Shown here: positions 38,224-46,669 of the stretch, piece by piece
Position numbering within the stretch: position 1 is the stretch's first letter
Layout: the number at the start of each line of letters is the position of its first letter
From: Mycolicibacterium sp. S2-37
GTDB taxonomy: Bacteria > Actinomycetota > Actinomycetes > Mycobacteriales > Mycobacteriaceae
NCBI RefSeq assembly: GCF_017352375.1
Contig: NZ_JAFEVR010000009.1
Coordinates: 372,001 to 436,000, forward strand
DNA: 64,000 nucleotides
Direction of reading: 5' to 3'
Notes under the pieces: model-generated
The model's input: the letters and a program-made list of their open reading frames with translations, nothing else
Database searches by the model: none
What the model was told of the DNA's origin: nothing
Translations under genes and position numbers: made by a program

Positions 38224-38960
38224 GCCTCAACGACCACGAGCTGGCCGCGAGGCTGGCCACCCGCGCCGGCGAACTGCTGCTCGATGTGCGGGCGGAATTC
38301 GCCGAGGCGTCGGTCGAGGAGCGGAAGGCCGCAGGCGACAAGCGGTCTCATGACTTCCTGATGGCCGAGCTGGCCGAGGCGCGGCCCGCGGACGCGGTGC
38401 TGTCGGAGGAGGGGGCCGACGATCCGGTGCGGTTGCGCGCGCAGCGCGTGTGGATCGTCGACCCGCTCGACGGCACCCGGGAGTTCTCCGAACTCGACCG
38501 CGACGACTGGGCGGTGCACGTTGCGCTGTGGCAGTCCGGGGAGCTGGTGGCCGGCGCGGTGGCGCTGCCTGCACAAAACACCACGCTCGCCACCCCGACC
38601 GTCGCCGCGCCGCGACCGATGCCCGCCGCGCCGCGCATCGTCGTGTCCCGGACACGTCCGCCGGCGGTGGCGCTTGCCGTGCGCGACGCGCTGGACGGTG
38701 AACTGGTCGAGATGGGTTCGGCCGGTGCCAAAGTGGCCTCCATCGTGCAGGGCATCGCCGACGTCTACGTGCATGCGGGTGGACAGTACGAATGGGATTC
38801 GGCCGCACCGGTCGCGGTGGCGCGCGCCGCCGGACTGCACACCTCCCGCATCGACGGGTCACCGCTGGTCTACAACCGCGAGGATCCCAAGCTGCCCGAT
38901 CTGGTGGTGTGCCGTCCCGAGCTGGCCGCGGCGGTACTGGCGGTCACGCGGTCTGGGTAG
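38220..38960 (+). CDS. cysQ: 3'-phosphoadenosine 5'-phosphate phosphatase CysQ
   Basis: 246-residue Mg-dependent phosphatase of the inositol monophosphatase superfamily. Motifs: the acidic SEEGADD, WIVDPLDGTREFS and the C-terminal WDSAAPVAVARAAG. It dephosphorylates PAP (or PAPS), the by-product of sulfotransfer, and so relieves product inhibition in sulfate assimilation. It overlaps cysNC by ATGA. In M. tuberculosis cysQ (Rv2131c) lies elsewhere, so its inclusion in this operon strengthens the functional call. Confidence 0.9.
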   Translation: MSLNDHELAARLATRAGELLLDVRAEFAEASVEERKAAGDKRSHDFLMAELAEARPADAVLSEEGADDPVRLRAQRVWIVDPLDGTREFSELDRDDWAVHVALWQSGELVAGAVALPAQNTTLATPTVAAPRPMPAAPRIVVSRTRPPAVALAVRDALDGELVEMGSAGAKVASIVQGIADVYVHAGGQYEWDSAAPVAVARAAGLHTSRIDGSPLVYNREDPKLPDLVVCRPELAAAVLAVTRSG

Positions 38961-38970
38961 GCTCGGCCTC

Positions 38971-39570
38971 GTGCCGAATCCCACCCTTCGCGTCCTGGCC
39001 GATCTGCCCCAGCAACCGGTCAACCTGTCCCAGTCGACTCTGGTGCTCATCGACTGCCAGAACACCTACACCAAGGGTGTGATGGAACTCGAAGGCATCG
39101 AGGCCGCGCTGGACGAGGCGGCGGCCCTGCTCGACCGGGCCCGCACCGCGGGGATTCCGGTCATCCACATCCAGCACTCCGACGGCCCGGATTCGCTCTA
39201 CGACATCGACGGGGAGACTGGTGCGATCGTTCCGGCCGTCGCTCCCCGCGACGGCGAGCCCGTCGTGGTCAAGCAGTATCCGAACTCGTTCGTGCAGACC
39301 GACCTCGAAGAGCGGCTCAAGGCCGTCGGCGCCTCGAATCTGGTGCTGGCCGGCTTCATGACGCACATGTGCGTCAACTCGACCGCCCGCGGCGCGTTCA
39401 ACCTCGGCTATGCGCCGACGGTGGTGGCATCGGCCACCGCCACCCGCGCGCTGCCGGGTCTGGACAGCGACGAGACGGTGTCCGCGGCGGCCATGCAGGC
39501 GGCCAGCCTCGCAGCGATGGCCGATCTGTTCGCGGTGGTGGTGCCCGGCGCGGGGGACATCCCCGACTAA
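38971..39570 (+). CDS. Isochorismatase-family cysteine hydrolase
   Basis: 199 residues. The catalytic triad of the family is visible: Asp in VLIDCQNTY, Lys in VVKQYPNSF and Cys in GFMTHMCVNST. Such enzymes hydrolyse amides or related bonds (nicotinamidase, ureidoacrylate and N-carbamoyl hydrolases); the substrate here is unknown. It starts with GTG ten bases after cysQ and ends ten bases before the Rrf2 gene, so it is part of the sulfur operon. A link to sulfur metabolism is inferred only from position. Confidence 0.85.
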   Translation: MPNPTLRVLADLPQQPVNLSQSTLVLIDCQNTYTKGVMELEGIEAALDEAAALLDRARTAGIPVIHIQHSDGPDSLYDIDGETGAIVPAVAPRDGEPVVVKQYPNSFVQTDLEERLKAVGASNLVLAGFMTHMCVNSTARGAFNLGYAPTVVASATATRALPGLDSDETVSAAAMQAASLAAMADLFAVVVPGAGDIPD

Positions 39571-39580
39571 CGTGGCCACC

Positions 39581-40057
39581 ATGCGGATGTCGGCGAAGGC
39601 GGAGTACGCCGTCCGCGCCATGGTGCAGTTGGCCACCGCCGAAGACGGGGTGCTGGTCAAGACCGACGACCTGGCCAAGGCGCAGGGCATTCCCGCGCAA
39701 TTCCTGGTCGACATCCTGTCCGACCTGCGCACCGACCGGCTGGTGCGCAGCCACCGCGGCCGCGACGGCGGTTACGCGCTGGCCCGGCCGGCTGCTGACA
39801 TCAGCATCGCCGACGTCCTGCGCTGCATCGACGGTCCGCTGGCCAGCGTCCGCGATATCGGTCTCGGCGATCTTCCCTACTCGGGTCCGACGGCGGCGCT
39901 GACCGACGTGTGGCGGGCGCTGCGGGCCAGCATGCGCTCGGTACTCGAGGGAACCAGCCTCGCCGACGTCGCGTCGGGGGGCCTGCCCCCGCACGTCGCG
40001 GCGATGGCCGGGGAGTACCTGGACCAGGAACACCGGCGCGGGCATTCGGTCGGCTAG
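39581..40057 (+). CDS. Rrf2-family transcriptional regulator (Rv1287-like)
   Basis: 158-residue winged-helix regulator (MRMSAKAEYAVRAMVQLA, with RGRDGGYALARPA as the wing). Rrf2 proteins that bind iron-sulfur clusters need three cysteines in the central loop. This one has only a single Cys, at residue 82 (VLRCIDG), so it resembles CymR, the cysteine-metabolism regulator of Gram-positives, rather than IscR. It is the last gene of the cysD operon, as in the M. tuberculosis Rv1285-Rv1287 order, and probably regulates it. Its stop codon shares CTAG with the convergent gene. Confidence 0.88.
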   Translation: MRMSAKAEYAVRAMVQLATAEDGVLVKTDDLAKAQGIPAQFLVDILSDLRTDRLVRSHRGRDGGYALARPAADISIADVLRCIDGPLASVRDIGLGDLPYSGPTAALTDVWRALRASMRSVLEGTSLADVASGGLPPHVAAMAGEYLDQEHRRGHSVG

Positions 40058-41127
40058 GCGTTCCCGAAGCCGACCGCGCTGCGGATGAGCGGCAGCGTCG
40101 CCATGGTCGCGAAGCCCGGTTCTGCCGCGCACACCGCCGGGACCGCATTGAGCACCTGCATGGCGGTCGCGATGTTGGCGGCGTTGACGTGTTCGGCCAT
40201 GCTCGCCGCCCGGCTGAAGCTGGCCAGCGCGATGAAGTGCGCCTGCATGGACGGGTCGCCCTCGATGGTCAGCGTCCAGCCGTGCCGGGGTGTCGGCCAG
40301 TGCGCCGGATACTCGTTGCCCACCGTCCACAGCGTCTCGATCTCGACCAGTGGTTCACCCGCACGCCGCCCCACCCAGTTCCATCGCTGACCCGCCGTCG
40401 TGCCCGCCCGCAGCACGTGATCGAAGATCTCGTGGTCGGCCAGTGCAGGTACGGCCTCGACCGACGCGGTGACCTCGTCGATGCCCGCGTGCAGCGCGTC
40501 GGCGATCAGCCACACCTCCTCGGTGAATATGCCGCTGTTGAATGCGAGAAAATCGGTTGCCGTAGGACTGATCTCGTCGACCGGCCGACCGAAGGACATG
40601 TTGTCGAACGTGATGGCGGTGCTGTCGTACACCGACCAGTCGGCGCGCTCCTGCAGGGTGATCTTGTCGATGGTGCGGCTCATACCCGTCAGCGCGAGGG
40701 GAAGCACGCCCGACAGGTTGCCCGGGTTGATCCCGCTGCCGTGCACCGTGGTTCCACCCTGGCGGCAGGCCTGCTCGAGGCGGCTGCGCACCTCGGCCGG
40801 CTGACGGTCGGGATGGAACAGAAAGGCGGTGGTGACGACGTTCTTGCCGCCGGCCAGCAGCGCGCAGACGTCATCGAGGTCGACCAGGCGCGGCGTGTAG
40901 ATCACACAATCCGCGTCGAGGGCGGCAACGGCGTCGGAGTCGCTGGTGGCCAGCACGCCGACGGGGGAGCGCCCTGCCAGTTCGCCGGCGTCCACGCCGT
41001 TCTTGGCCTCCGCATAGACCTTGACGCCGACCAGTTGCAGGCCGGGCCGGTGGTCGAGGATGGTGGCGATGAGCTCGCGGCCCACGGCGCCGGTGCCCCA
41101 CTGGACCACCCGCAGCGGCGCCGTCAC
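40054..41127 (-). CDS. DapB-like NAD(P)-dependent oxidoreductase
   Basis: 357 residues with an N-terminal Rossmann fold (RVVQWGTGAVGRELIATILD) of the dihydrodipicolinate reductase N-domain type. The DapB active-site motif is not obvious, and the C-terminal half (residues 140-350) is the domain seen in many mycobacterial paralogues annotated as dihydrodipicolinate reductase-like or 2,4-diaminopentanoate dehydrogenase-like. The true substrate is unknown. The GTG at 41127 overlaps the stop codon of the VOC gene (GTGA), so the two are coupled. Confidence 0.78.
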   Translation of the reverse strand: MTAPLRVVQWGTGAVGRELIATILDHRPGLQLVGVKVYAEAKNGVDAGELAGRSPVGVLATSDSDAVAALDADCVIYTPRLVDLDDVCALLAGGKNVVTTAFLFHPDRQPAEVRSRLEQACRQGGTTVHGSGINPGNLSGVLPLALTGMSRTIDKITLQERADWSVYDSTAITFDNMSFGRPVDEISPTATDFLAFNSGIFTEEVWLIADALHAGIDEVTASVEAVPALADHEIFDHVLRAGTTAGQRWNWVGRRAGEPLVEIETLWTVGNEYPAHWPTPRHGWTLTIEGDPSMQAHFIALASFSRAASMAEHVNAANIATAMQVLNAVPAVCAAEPGFATMATLPLIRSAVGFGNA

Positions 41128-41513
41128 GCGCCCGAACCGTAAGGCCGGGTGATGATCTCGAGGTAGTGCCCGGACGGATCCTGGAAGTAGACGCCGCGGC
41201 CGCCGTCGTGGTGATTGATCTCGCCGGGGTGCTCGCCGTGCGGGTCGGCCCAGTGCTGCAGGCCGCGTTCTCGGATGCGCCCGTAGATCGCGTCGAATTC
41301 CTCCTCGGACACCAGGAAAGCGTAGTGCTGCGGGTGGATGCCGTCGTCCTCGGCGGCCTGGGCGTAGTCGAGGCTGACGCCGTGATTGAGCTCGACAGCC
41401 AGGAACGGGCCGAACTGCTTGGCGGCGGGCAGTCCGAACAGTTCGGTGAAGAAGCCGGCGGACTCGCTGCGGTCCCTGGCGGCGACGATCGTGTGGTTGA
41501 ACGTGATGGCCAT
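41124..41513 (-). CDS. VOC/glyoxalase-family protein
   Basis: 129-residue vicinal-oxygen-chelate fold protein: two beta-alpha-beta-beta-beta modules, with FNHTIVAARDRSESAGFF at the start and the strand GVYFQDPSGHYLEIITRP at the end. The family includes dioxygenases, isomerases and glyoxalases; possible metal ligands are His7, His65 and Glu near the C-terminus. It is the first gene of a two-gene unit with the DapB-like gene and is divergent from the nitronate monooxygenase gene, with only 24 bases between start codons. Confidence 0.8.
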   Translation of the reverse strand: MAITFNHTIVAARDRSESAGFFTELFGLPAAKQFGPFLAVELNHGVSLDYAQAAEDDGIHPQHYAFLVSEEEFDAIYGRIRERGLQHWADPHGEHPGEINHHDGGRGVYFQDPSGHYLEIITRPYGSGA

Positions 41514-41537
41514 GGGTCAAGGATGCAGGATGGCGGT

Positions 41538-42554
41538 ATGCCGGTATTCGATATTCGTGACCTGTCCCGACCCGTCCTCGTCGCGCCGATGGCCGGTGGG
41601 CCGTCCACCCCGGAACTCGCTGCGGCCGGTACCAATGCCGGCGGCCTGGGGTTCGTGGCGGCCGGATATCTGACGGCCGACGTATTCGCCGAGCGGCTCA
41701 GCGCCGCCAAGGCCTTGACGGCAGGCCCGTTGGGGACGAATCTCTTTGTCCCGCAACCGAGTGTCGCGAGTCCAGGCGAGGTGGCGGCGTACGCCGAACA
41801 GCTGTCGGCCGATGGGCAGCGCTACGGTGCCGAGCCCGGACCGCCCCGGTCCGACGACGACGACTGGCAGGCCAAGCTCGACGTCCTGGCCGACCTGCGG
41901 CCCGAGGTGGCGTCGTTCACGTTCGGCCTGCCGAGTTCCGAGGAGGTGGCGCGGCTGCGCGACGCCGGTATCGCCACCGTCGGCACCGTGACCACGGTCG
42001 AGGAGGCGCGTGCGGCGGTACAGCGCGGTGTGGACGCCGTTGCGGTGCAGGGTCCCGAGGCCGGTGGCCACCGCGGCCACTTCGACCCCGGCGTGCGGCC
42101 GCCGACCCAGCCGCTGGCCGAACTGCTCGCCGCGGTGCTCGCGGCGGTCGACGTGCCGGCGGTGGCGGCCGGAGGGCTGATCGACGCTCGAGATGTCGCC
42201 GCCGTTCTCGATGCGGGTGCGGTGGCCGCGCAGCTCGGCACCGCATTCCTGCTGGCCGACGAATCGGGTAGCTCGCCGGTTCACCGCGCCGCGCTGCGGG
42301 ACCCACAGTTCACCGAGACGGTGGTGACCAAGGCCTTCTCCGGCCGCTACGCCCGGGGACTGCGGAACCGCTTCGTCGTCGAGCACGACGAGCAGGCGCC
42401 GCTGGCCTATCCCGAGGTTCACTATCTGACCGGTCCACTGCGCGCCGCGGCCGTACGCGCCGGCGATCCGCACGGGACCAACATCTGGGCGGGCACCGGA
42501 TTCCGTTCCGCGCCATCGGGTCCGGTGGCCGACATCATGGCTGGACTCACCTAG
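41538..42554 (+). CDS. Nitronate monooxygenase / 2-nitropropane dioxygenase-like FMN enzyme
   Basis: 338-residue TIM-barrel flavoprotein. The N-terminal VLVAPMAGGPSTPELAAA, the GPEAGGHRGHF loop that binds FMN phosphate with its catalytic His, and AAGGLIDARDVAAVLDAGA are typical. These enzymes oxidise nitronates, for example propionate 3-nitronate, or act as related NAD(P)H-dependent oxidoreductases. The ATG at 41538 is chosen from family length; longer frames overlap the divergent VOC gene. It converges with the DUF4097 gene, leaving a single base between them. Confidence 0.87.
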   Translation: MPVFDIRDLSRPVLVAPMAGGPSTPELAAAGTNAGGLGFVAAGYLTADVFAERLSAAKALTAGPLGTNLFVPQPSVASPGEVAAYAEQLSADGQRYGAEPGPPRSDDDDWQAKLDVLADLRPEVASFTFGLPSSEEVARLRDAGIATVGTVTTVEEARAAVQRGVDAVAVQGPEAGGHRGHFDPGVRPPTQPLAELLAAVLAAVDVPAVAAGGLIDARDVAAVLDAGAVAAQLGTAFLLADESGSSPVHRAALRDPQFTETVVTKAFSGRYARGLRNRFVVEHDEQAPLAYPEVHYLTGPLRAAAVRAGDPHGTNIWAGTGFRSAPSGPVADIMAGLT

Positions 42555-42555
42555 G

Positions 42556-43440
42556 TCAGCGCCGCGGCCGCTCGGATTCCTCGACGACGACGTCACCGGC
42601 CTCGGAGCGGGCAGTGACCTCGGCGACAGCGACCGCCGGATCCGACGTCTCGGGCACCTGCACCTTGGTGGACAGATCGGATTGGGCGCGCACCAGGTAG
42701 GGGCCCTTGGGGGGGAGTCCGATGACGACGTCGCCGGTGCTGCTGGTCGCCTCGATCGTCGGTGGTGCCGCGTCGGCGAAGTCGACTGCGATGTCCCCGT
42801 TGGACGTCGTGGCGGAGAAGCGCTCGGCAACGGTGATCGGTCGGTGTGCCTCGATATCGCCGTTCACCGTCTGGACCTCCACGCGCCGTGCCGCACCGCG
42901 CAGGACGACCGATCCGTCGATGGTTCTGGCGATGAGCTGGTCGAGGTCGGTCTGAACGAGCGTCACGCCGGTGTCCTGCTGGGTGCGCACCGTCATCCGC
43001 CTGGCCTGCTCGGGGGGCAACGACACCGTGATCTCCCCTCCGCGAGCCCAATCGAAGATCCCCGACGGCCGGCCTTCGACGCTGATGCGGGTCTCGGCGC
43101 CCTCGTTGGTCACGGTGAGTCGGTGATCCCCGCCGCTGCTGGTGTTCACCACGCGTAGATCGGCCCGGGCTTCGCGAGCGTTGCGATCGCCGGTGATGCG
43201 AATGGCGACCGGCACGCCGCCGGCGTCGATGGACAGCGACCGCATGGTCGTCGGCAGGGTCTGGTTGTCGGTGGCCACCCGCACCGTGCTCACGCCCCAG
43301 GCAGCGACGGCCAGCGCCGCGAGGCTGCCCGTCACGATGATGGCGGCGGCGGCGAGGAGCACTCCGCGGAAGGCCCTACGGCCGCCGGGGGTCAGCTCCG
43401 GCGGTGCTCCGGCGGGGGCGGGCGTCGTGATGGTCGTCAT
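42556..43440 (-). CDS. DUF4097 beta-strand repeat protein, membrane anchored
   Basis: 294 residues. After a Pro/Ala-rich cytoplasmic N-terminus there is one membrane helix (residues about 25-50, GVLLAAAAIIVTGSLAALAVAAW). The rest is a beta-helix-like DUF4097 domain with ladder repeats such as TVNGDIEAHRP, TTSNGDIAVDF and TSSTGDVVIGL, expected outside the membrane. Function is unknown; such genes often follow two-component systems that sense the envelope. It lies 18 bases after the response regulator gene and is presumably in its operon. Confidence 0.82.
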   Translation of the reverse strand: MTTITTPAPAGAPPELTPGGRRAFRGVLLAAAAIIVTGSLAALAVAAWGVSTVRVATDNQTLPTTMRSLSIDAGGVPVAIRITGDRNAREARADLRVVNTSSGGDHRLTVTNEGAETRISVEGRPSGIFDWARGGEITVSLPPEQARRMTVRTQQDTGVTLVQTDLDQLIARTIDGSVVLRGAARRVEVQTVNGDIEAHRPITVAERFSATTSNGDIAVDFADAAPPTIEATSSTGDVVIGLPPKGPYLVRAQSDLSTKVQVPETSDPAVAVAEVTARSEAGDVVVEESERPRR

Positions 43441-43458
43441 GAAGGGTCCCTTTGCAGG

Positions 43459-44103
43459 TCAGGATTCCAGGAAGCGCAGAACCGCCAGCACGCGGCGATT
43501 CTCGGTCTCGTCGGGCGCCAGGTTCAGCTTCGTGAAGATGGAGGCGATGTGCTTCTCGGCCGAGCCGACCGAGATGTGCAATCCGGCGGCGATCGCCGAG
43601 TTCGTCCGGCCCTCGGCCATGAGTTGCAGCACGTCACGCTCGCGGGGGGTGAGTTCGTCGAGTGCCGCCCGCCGGCGCGAGCGCACCAGGATCTGCGAGA
43701 CGACCTCCGGGTCGAGCACCGTCCCGCCGCCACCGACCACCTCCACGGCGTCGAGGAAGGCGGGCACATCGGCCACCCGGTCTTTGAGCAGGTAACCGAA
43801 TCCCCTTGTGTCCGAGGCGATGAGGTCGGCGGCGTAGCGTTCCTCGACGTAGTGTGACAGCACGAGCACCGGCGACTCGGGGTTCTGGCTGCGCAGCAGG
43901 GCGGCGGCGCGGATACCTTCGTCGGTGAACGTCGGAGGCATGCGGACATCCAGAATCGCCAGGTCGGGACGCTCGTCGTTGACCAGGCGCAGCAGGTCGG
44001 TCGCATCCGGCACACCGGCTACCACCTCGTGTCCCGCGTCGGACAGGATCCGTTCGATCCCGGCCCGCAGCAGCGCCGAGTCCTCGGCGATCACGATGCG
44101 CAC
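43459..44103 (-). CDS. NarL/LuxR-type response regulator
   Basis: 214 residues: receiver domain with AEDSALLRAGI, phosphorylated Asp52 in LAILDVRMP, and Lys in YLLKDRV; then a LuxR helix-turn-helix (LTPRERDVLQLMAEGRTNSAIA, GSAEKHIASIFTKL). The GTG at 44103 overlaps the kinase gene by 13 bases; the longer frame is antisense-like run-through inside the kinase gene. It is controlled by the kinase encoded at 44091 and may act on the palindrome at 45455. Confidence 0.92.
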   Translation of the reverse strand: MRIVIAEDSALLRAGIERILSDAGHEVVAGVPDATDLLRLVNDERPDLAILDVRMPPTFTDEGIRAAALLRSQNPESPVLVLSHYVEERYAADLIASDTRGFGYLLKDRVADVPAFLDAVEVVGGGGTVLDPEVVSQILVRSRRRAALDELTPRERDVLQLMAEGRTNSAIAAGLHISVGSAEKHIASIFTKLNLAPDETENRRVLAVLRFLES

Positions 44104-45398
44104 GGCAGCACCGCCGTCACGATCGTGGGGCCGGTGGCGGGGCTGGTGACCGTCAGCGTGCCGCGCGCCGCGCGCACCCGCTCGTCGAGCCCACGCAGAC
44201 CGGTGGCGTTGCCGTCGTCGGTGATGGCGGCGCCGCCGCGCCCGTCGTCGAACACCGACACGTGCAGTACGTCGGCGGGCTCGTCGAGCCGCACGGTGAC
44301 CACGGCCTGCCGGGCCTGTGCGTGTTTGGCCACGTTGGTCAGCGCCTCGGCGACCACGAAGTACGCGACCGACTCCACCTCGTCGGGCAGCCGCCGTGGC
44401 AGGTGAAGATCGAGAGTGGTTGGCACTCCGCTGTTCTCGGTGCGCTGCACCACCGCTGACAGCGCTGCGTCCAGTCCCCGGTCGGCGAGGATGGTTGGCG
44501 CGATCCCGCGTACCACGTTGCGCAGATCGACCAGCGCGTTCTTCGCCTCGTCGTGGGCCTCGGTGATGAGCTGTTTGGCGGCGGGCAGGTCGCTGTCGAG
44601 CTTGGTCTGCGCCAATCCGATCGCCATCGCCAGCGACACCAGCCTGGGCTGGACACTGTCGTGCAGATCGCGTTCGATGCGGTGGCGTTCGGTCTGAGCC
44701 GACGACATCGCGCCCACCCGAGCATCGTTCAACGCGTTCACCTGGTGCTTCAACACCGCGGTCGGCGACGGCGGAAGCATGCGCCGGTCGATCGCCGCGT
44801 CCAGCATCGGTGCGAAGACAAGGATCGCGACGGCGCCGACGGCGGCGACGCCGGCAAGCAACCAGGCCAGGATGGGGGACGGCGACCACAGCCCGGCATC
44901 GGCGTCGCTCTGCCTGACCGCGATGGCCGCCGCGGGCCCGACGAACGCCAGCACCAGCAGTATGAACGCGATACCGGTGGCGGCCATGTCGTAGAGCAGC
45001 CGCAGATAGTGATGCGCCGCCCCCTTCCAGAAGCGGGCGCTCCCGGCATCGAGCCACAGCTGGTGCAGCCAGCGCTGAACGCCTCTGTAGCGCGAGAGCG
45101 GCCGCGGCGGCACCGGGATCCGCAGCCCGAACACGGCCTCGCTGCGTAACCGCTCAAGCCATTCCACGCCCCGCATCAGGTAGATGAATGCCACGGCGGC
45201 CAGGGCGAATCCGATTCCCGACGGGATCGAGGTGATCCCGATGATCAGGATCGCCAGCGGTATCCAGAACCACACGACGCCGATCGCCGCGCCGGTCACC
45301 ATCGATGCGGTGGCGACGACGCCGATGTGGCGACCCGGGGTGGTGGCGCCGCTCACGGCGACGGCGGCCGGTGCGGACTCGGTGCTGATGGCGACCAT
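44091..45398 (-). CDS. NarL-family sensor histidine kinase
   Basis: 435 residues. The N-terminal half has about four membrane helices and the conserved cytoplasmic segment RGVQRWLHQLWLDAGSARFWKG of the actinobacterial putative-sensor domain. The dimerisation and phosphorylation motif is ERHRIERDLHDSVQPRL (His in DLHDS). The C-terminal ATPase has VAEALTNVAKHAQA, VFDDGRGG and GLRGLDERVRAARG. It is divergent from the TDT transporter gene with two palindromes between them. The signal is unknown. Confidence 0.9.
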   Translation of the reverse strand: MVAISTESAPAAVAVSGATTPGRHIGVVATASMVTGAAIGVVWFWIPLAILIIGITSIPSGIGFALAAVAFIYLMRGVEWLERLRSEAVFGLRIPVPPRPLSRYRGVQRWLHQLWLDAGSARFWKGAAHHYLRLLYDMAATGIAFILLVLAFVGPAAAIAVRQSDADAGLWSPSPILAWLLAGVAAVGAVAILVFAPMLDAAIDRRMLPPSPTAVLKHQVNALNDARVGAMSSAQTERHRIERDLHDSVQPRLVSLAMAIGLAQTKLDSDLPAAKQLITEAHDEAKNALVDLRNVVRGIAPTILADRGLDAALSAVVQRTENSGVPTTLDLHLPRRLPDEVESVAYFVVAEALTNVAKHAQARQAVVTVRLDEPADVLHVSVFDDGRGGAAITDDGNATGLRGLDERVRAARGTLTVTSPATGPTIVTAVLPCAS

Positions 45399-45415
45399 GA
45401 CTCAAACCTAGGGAC

Positions 45416-45433
45416 TGTCGCCGGGCGGCGACA
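45416..45433. promoter_or_regulatory. Inverted repeat in the divergent kinase/transporter region
   Basis: TGTCGCC-GGGC-GGCGACA: 7-base arms around a 4-base loop, 18 bases upstream of the kinase start codon. It could be a regulator site or an mRNA hairpin in the kinase leader. Confidence 0.4.
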
Positions 45434-45454
45434 CAGCGTTTCCCCGCGAAGTGG

Positions 45455-45472
45455 GCGGGGGTTAACCCCCGC
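45455..45472. promoter_or_regulatory. Perfect 18-bp palindrome in the divergent kinase/transporter region
   Basis: GCGGGGGTTAACCCCCGC is a complete palindrome, 57 bases from the kinase start and 22 from the transporter start. It is a strong candidate operator that could control both divergent units. The regulator is unknown; the NarL-type protein encoded in the operon is one candidate. Confidence 0.55.
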
Positions 45473-45493
45473 ACCTGCCGTAACCTCAGCGCG

Positions 45494-46642
45494 GTGATGG
45501 CGACGCCGCGGACAGTCGGCAGCCCGAACGGGTTCGGCCGGCTCAGCCATCTCGGTCCGAACTGGTTCGCCTCGGTGATGGGCACCGGCATCGTGGCCAC
45601 CGCCGGTGCGGGGCTGCCCGTCCAGGTGCCGGGGCTGCGGGGATTCGCCGAGGTGGTGTGGGTGATCGCCACGGCGTGGATGTCGTTCCTCATCGTCACC
45701 GTCGGCGCGCACTGGGTGCGCCATCCGAGCGTGGTGCGCAGTCATGCCCGCAACCCGCAGATGGCGCACTTCTACGGGGCCGCACCCATGGCGTTGATGA
45801 CGGTGGGCGGCGGGGCGATCCTCGTGGGCCCCGACCTCATCGGCGCGCATGCGGCGCTGGTGGTCAGCTGGGTGCTGTGGACGGCCGGCACCGTCGGCGG
45901 CCTGTTCACCGCGATGAGCATTCCGTACCTCATGTTCACCCAGTACCGCGTCGAACCCGACGCGGCGTTCGGCGGGTGGCTGATGCCGGTGGTGCCACCG
46001 ATGGTCTCGGCGGCGACCGGGGCGCTGCTCCTCCCGCACATGTCGCCGGGAACCGGTCGGGAGACCCTGTTCTACGGGTGTCTGGCGATGTTCGGTTTGT
46101 CGCTGATCGCGTCTTTCATCATCATCACGATGGTCTGGAGCCGGCTGGCCCATTACGGCACCTCGGGAACCGCGCGAGTGCCGACGCTGTGGATCGTCCT
46201 CGGCCCGCTCGGCCAGTCCATCACCGCGGCAGGCCTTCTCGGCGGATACGCGACCCTGGCCGTATCGGCGCAGCGCGCGGACGGGCTGGCGACCATGTCG
46301 ATCGTTCTCGGCGTTCCGATCTGGGGTTTCGCGGTGCTGTGGATCGCGTTGGCGACAGCGTTGACCGTGCGCACGATGCGCCGTGGGATGCCGTTCGCGC
46401 TCACCTGGTGGAGTCTGACGTTTCCGGTCGGGACGTTCGTCACCGGAACCACCCAGCTGGCCGTCCATACGGGCCTGCCGGCCTTCGAGTGGGCGGCGGC
46501 GCTGGCGTACGCCGCGCTGCTGGGAACCTGGATCCTGGTGGCCGCGCGGACATTCGGTGGCAGCCTTCGTGGTCAGCTGTTCACGCCGCCGTCGTCGGAT
46601 CCGGTGCGCGCGGTCAAGGAGAACCCGCGTTCACCGCGATGA
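45494..46642 (+). CDS. TDT-family transporter (TehA/Mae1/SLAC1 type)
   Basis: 382-residue integral membrane protein with about ten helices. The start LGPNWFASVMGTGIVATA is the family hallmark (tellurite-resistance/dicarboxylate transporter family). Members export C4-dicarboxylates, sulfite or chloride-like anions; the substrate cannot be read. A GTG-ATG pair begins the frame and either codon could be used. It is divergent from the two-component system and probably shares its control region. The C-terminal tail (SSDPVRAVKENPRSPR) is cytoplasmic. Confidence 0.85.
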   Translation: MMATPRTVGSPNGFGRLSHLGPNWFASVMGTGIVATAGAGLPVQVPGLRGFAEVVWVIATAWMSFLIVTVGAHWVRHPSVVRSHARNPQMAHFYGAAPMALMTVGGGAILVGPDLIGAHAALVVSWVLWTAGTVGGLFTAMSIPYLMFTQYRVEPDAAFGGWLMPVVPPMVSAATGALLLPHMSPGTGRETLFYGCLAMFGLSLIASFIIITMVWSRLAHYGTSGTARVPTLWIVLGPLGQSITAAGLLGGYATLAVSAQRADGLATMSIVLGVPIWGFAVLWIALATALTVRTMRRGMPFALTWWSLTFPVGTFVTGTTQLAVHTGLPAFEWAAALAYAALLGTWILVAARTFGGSLRGQLFTPPSSDPVRAVKENPRSPR

Positions 46643-46669
46643 GTCGCACCGGCATGGAAGAATCGCTGC

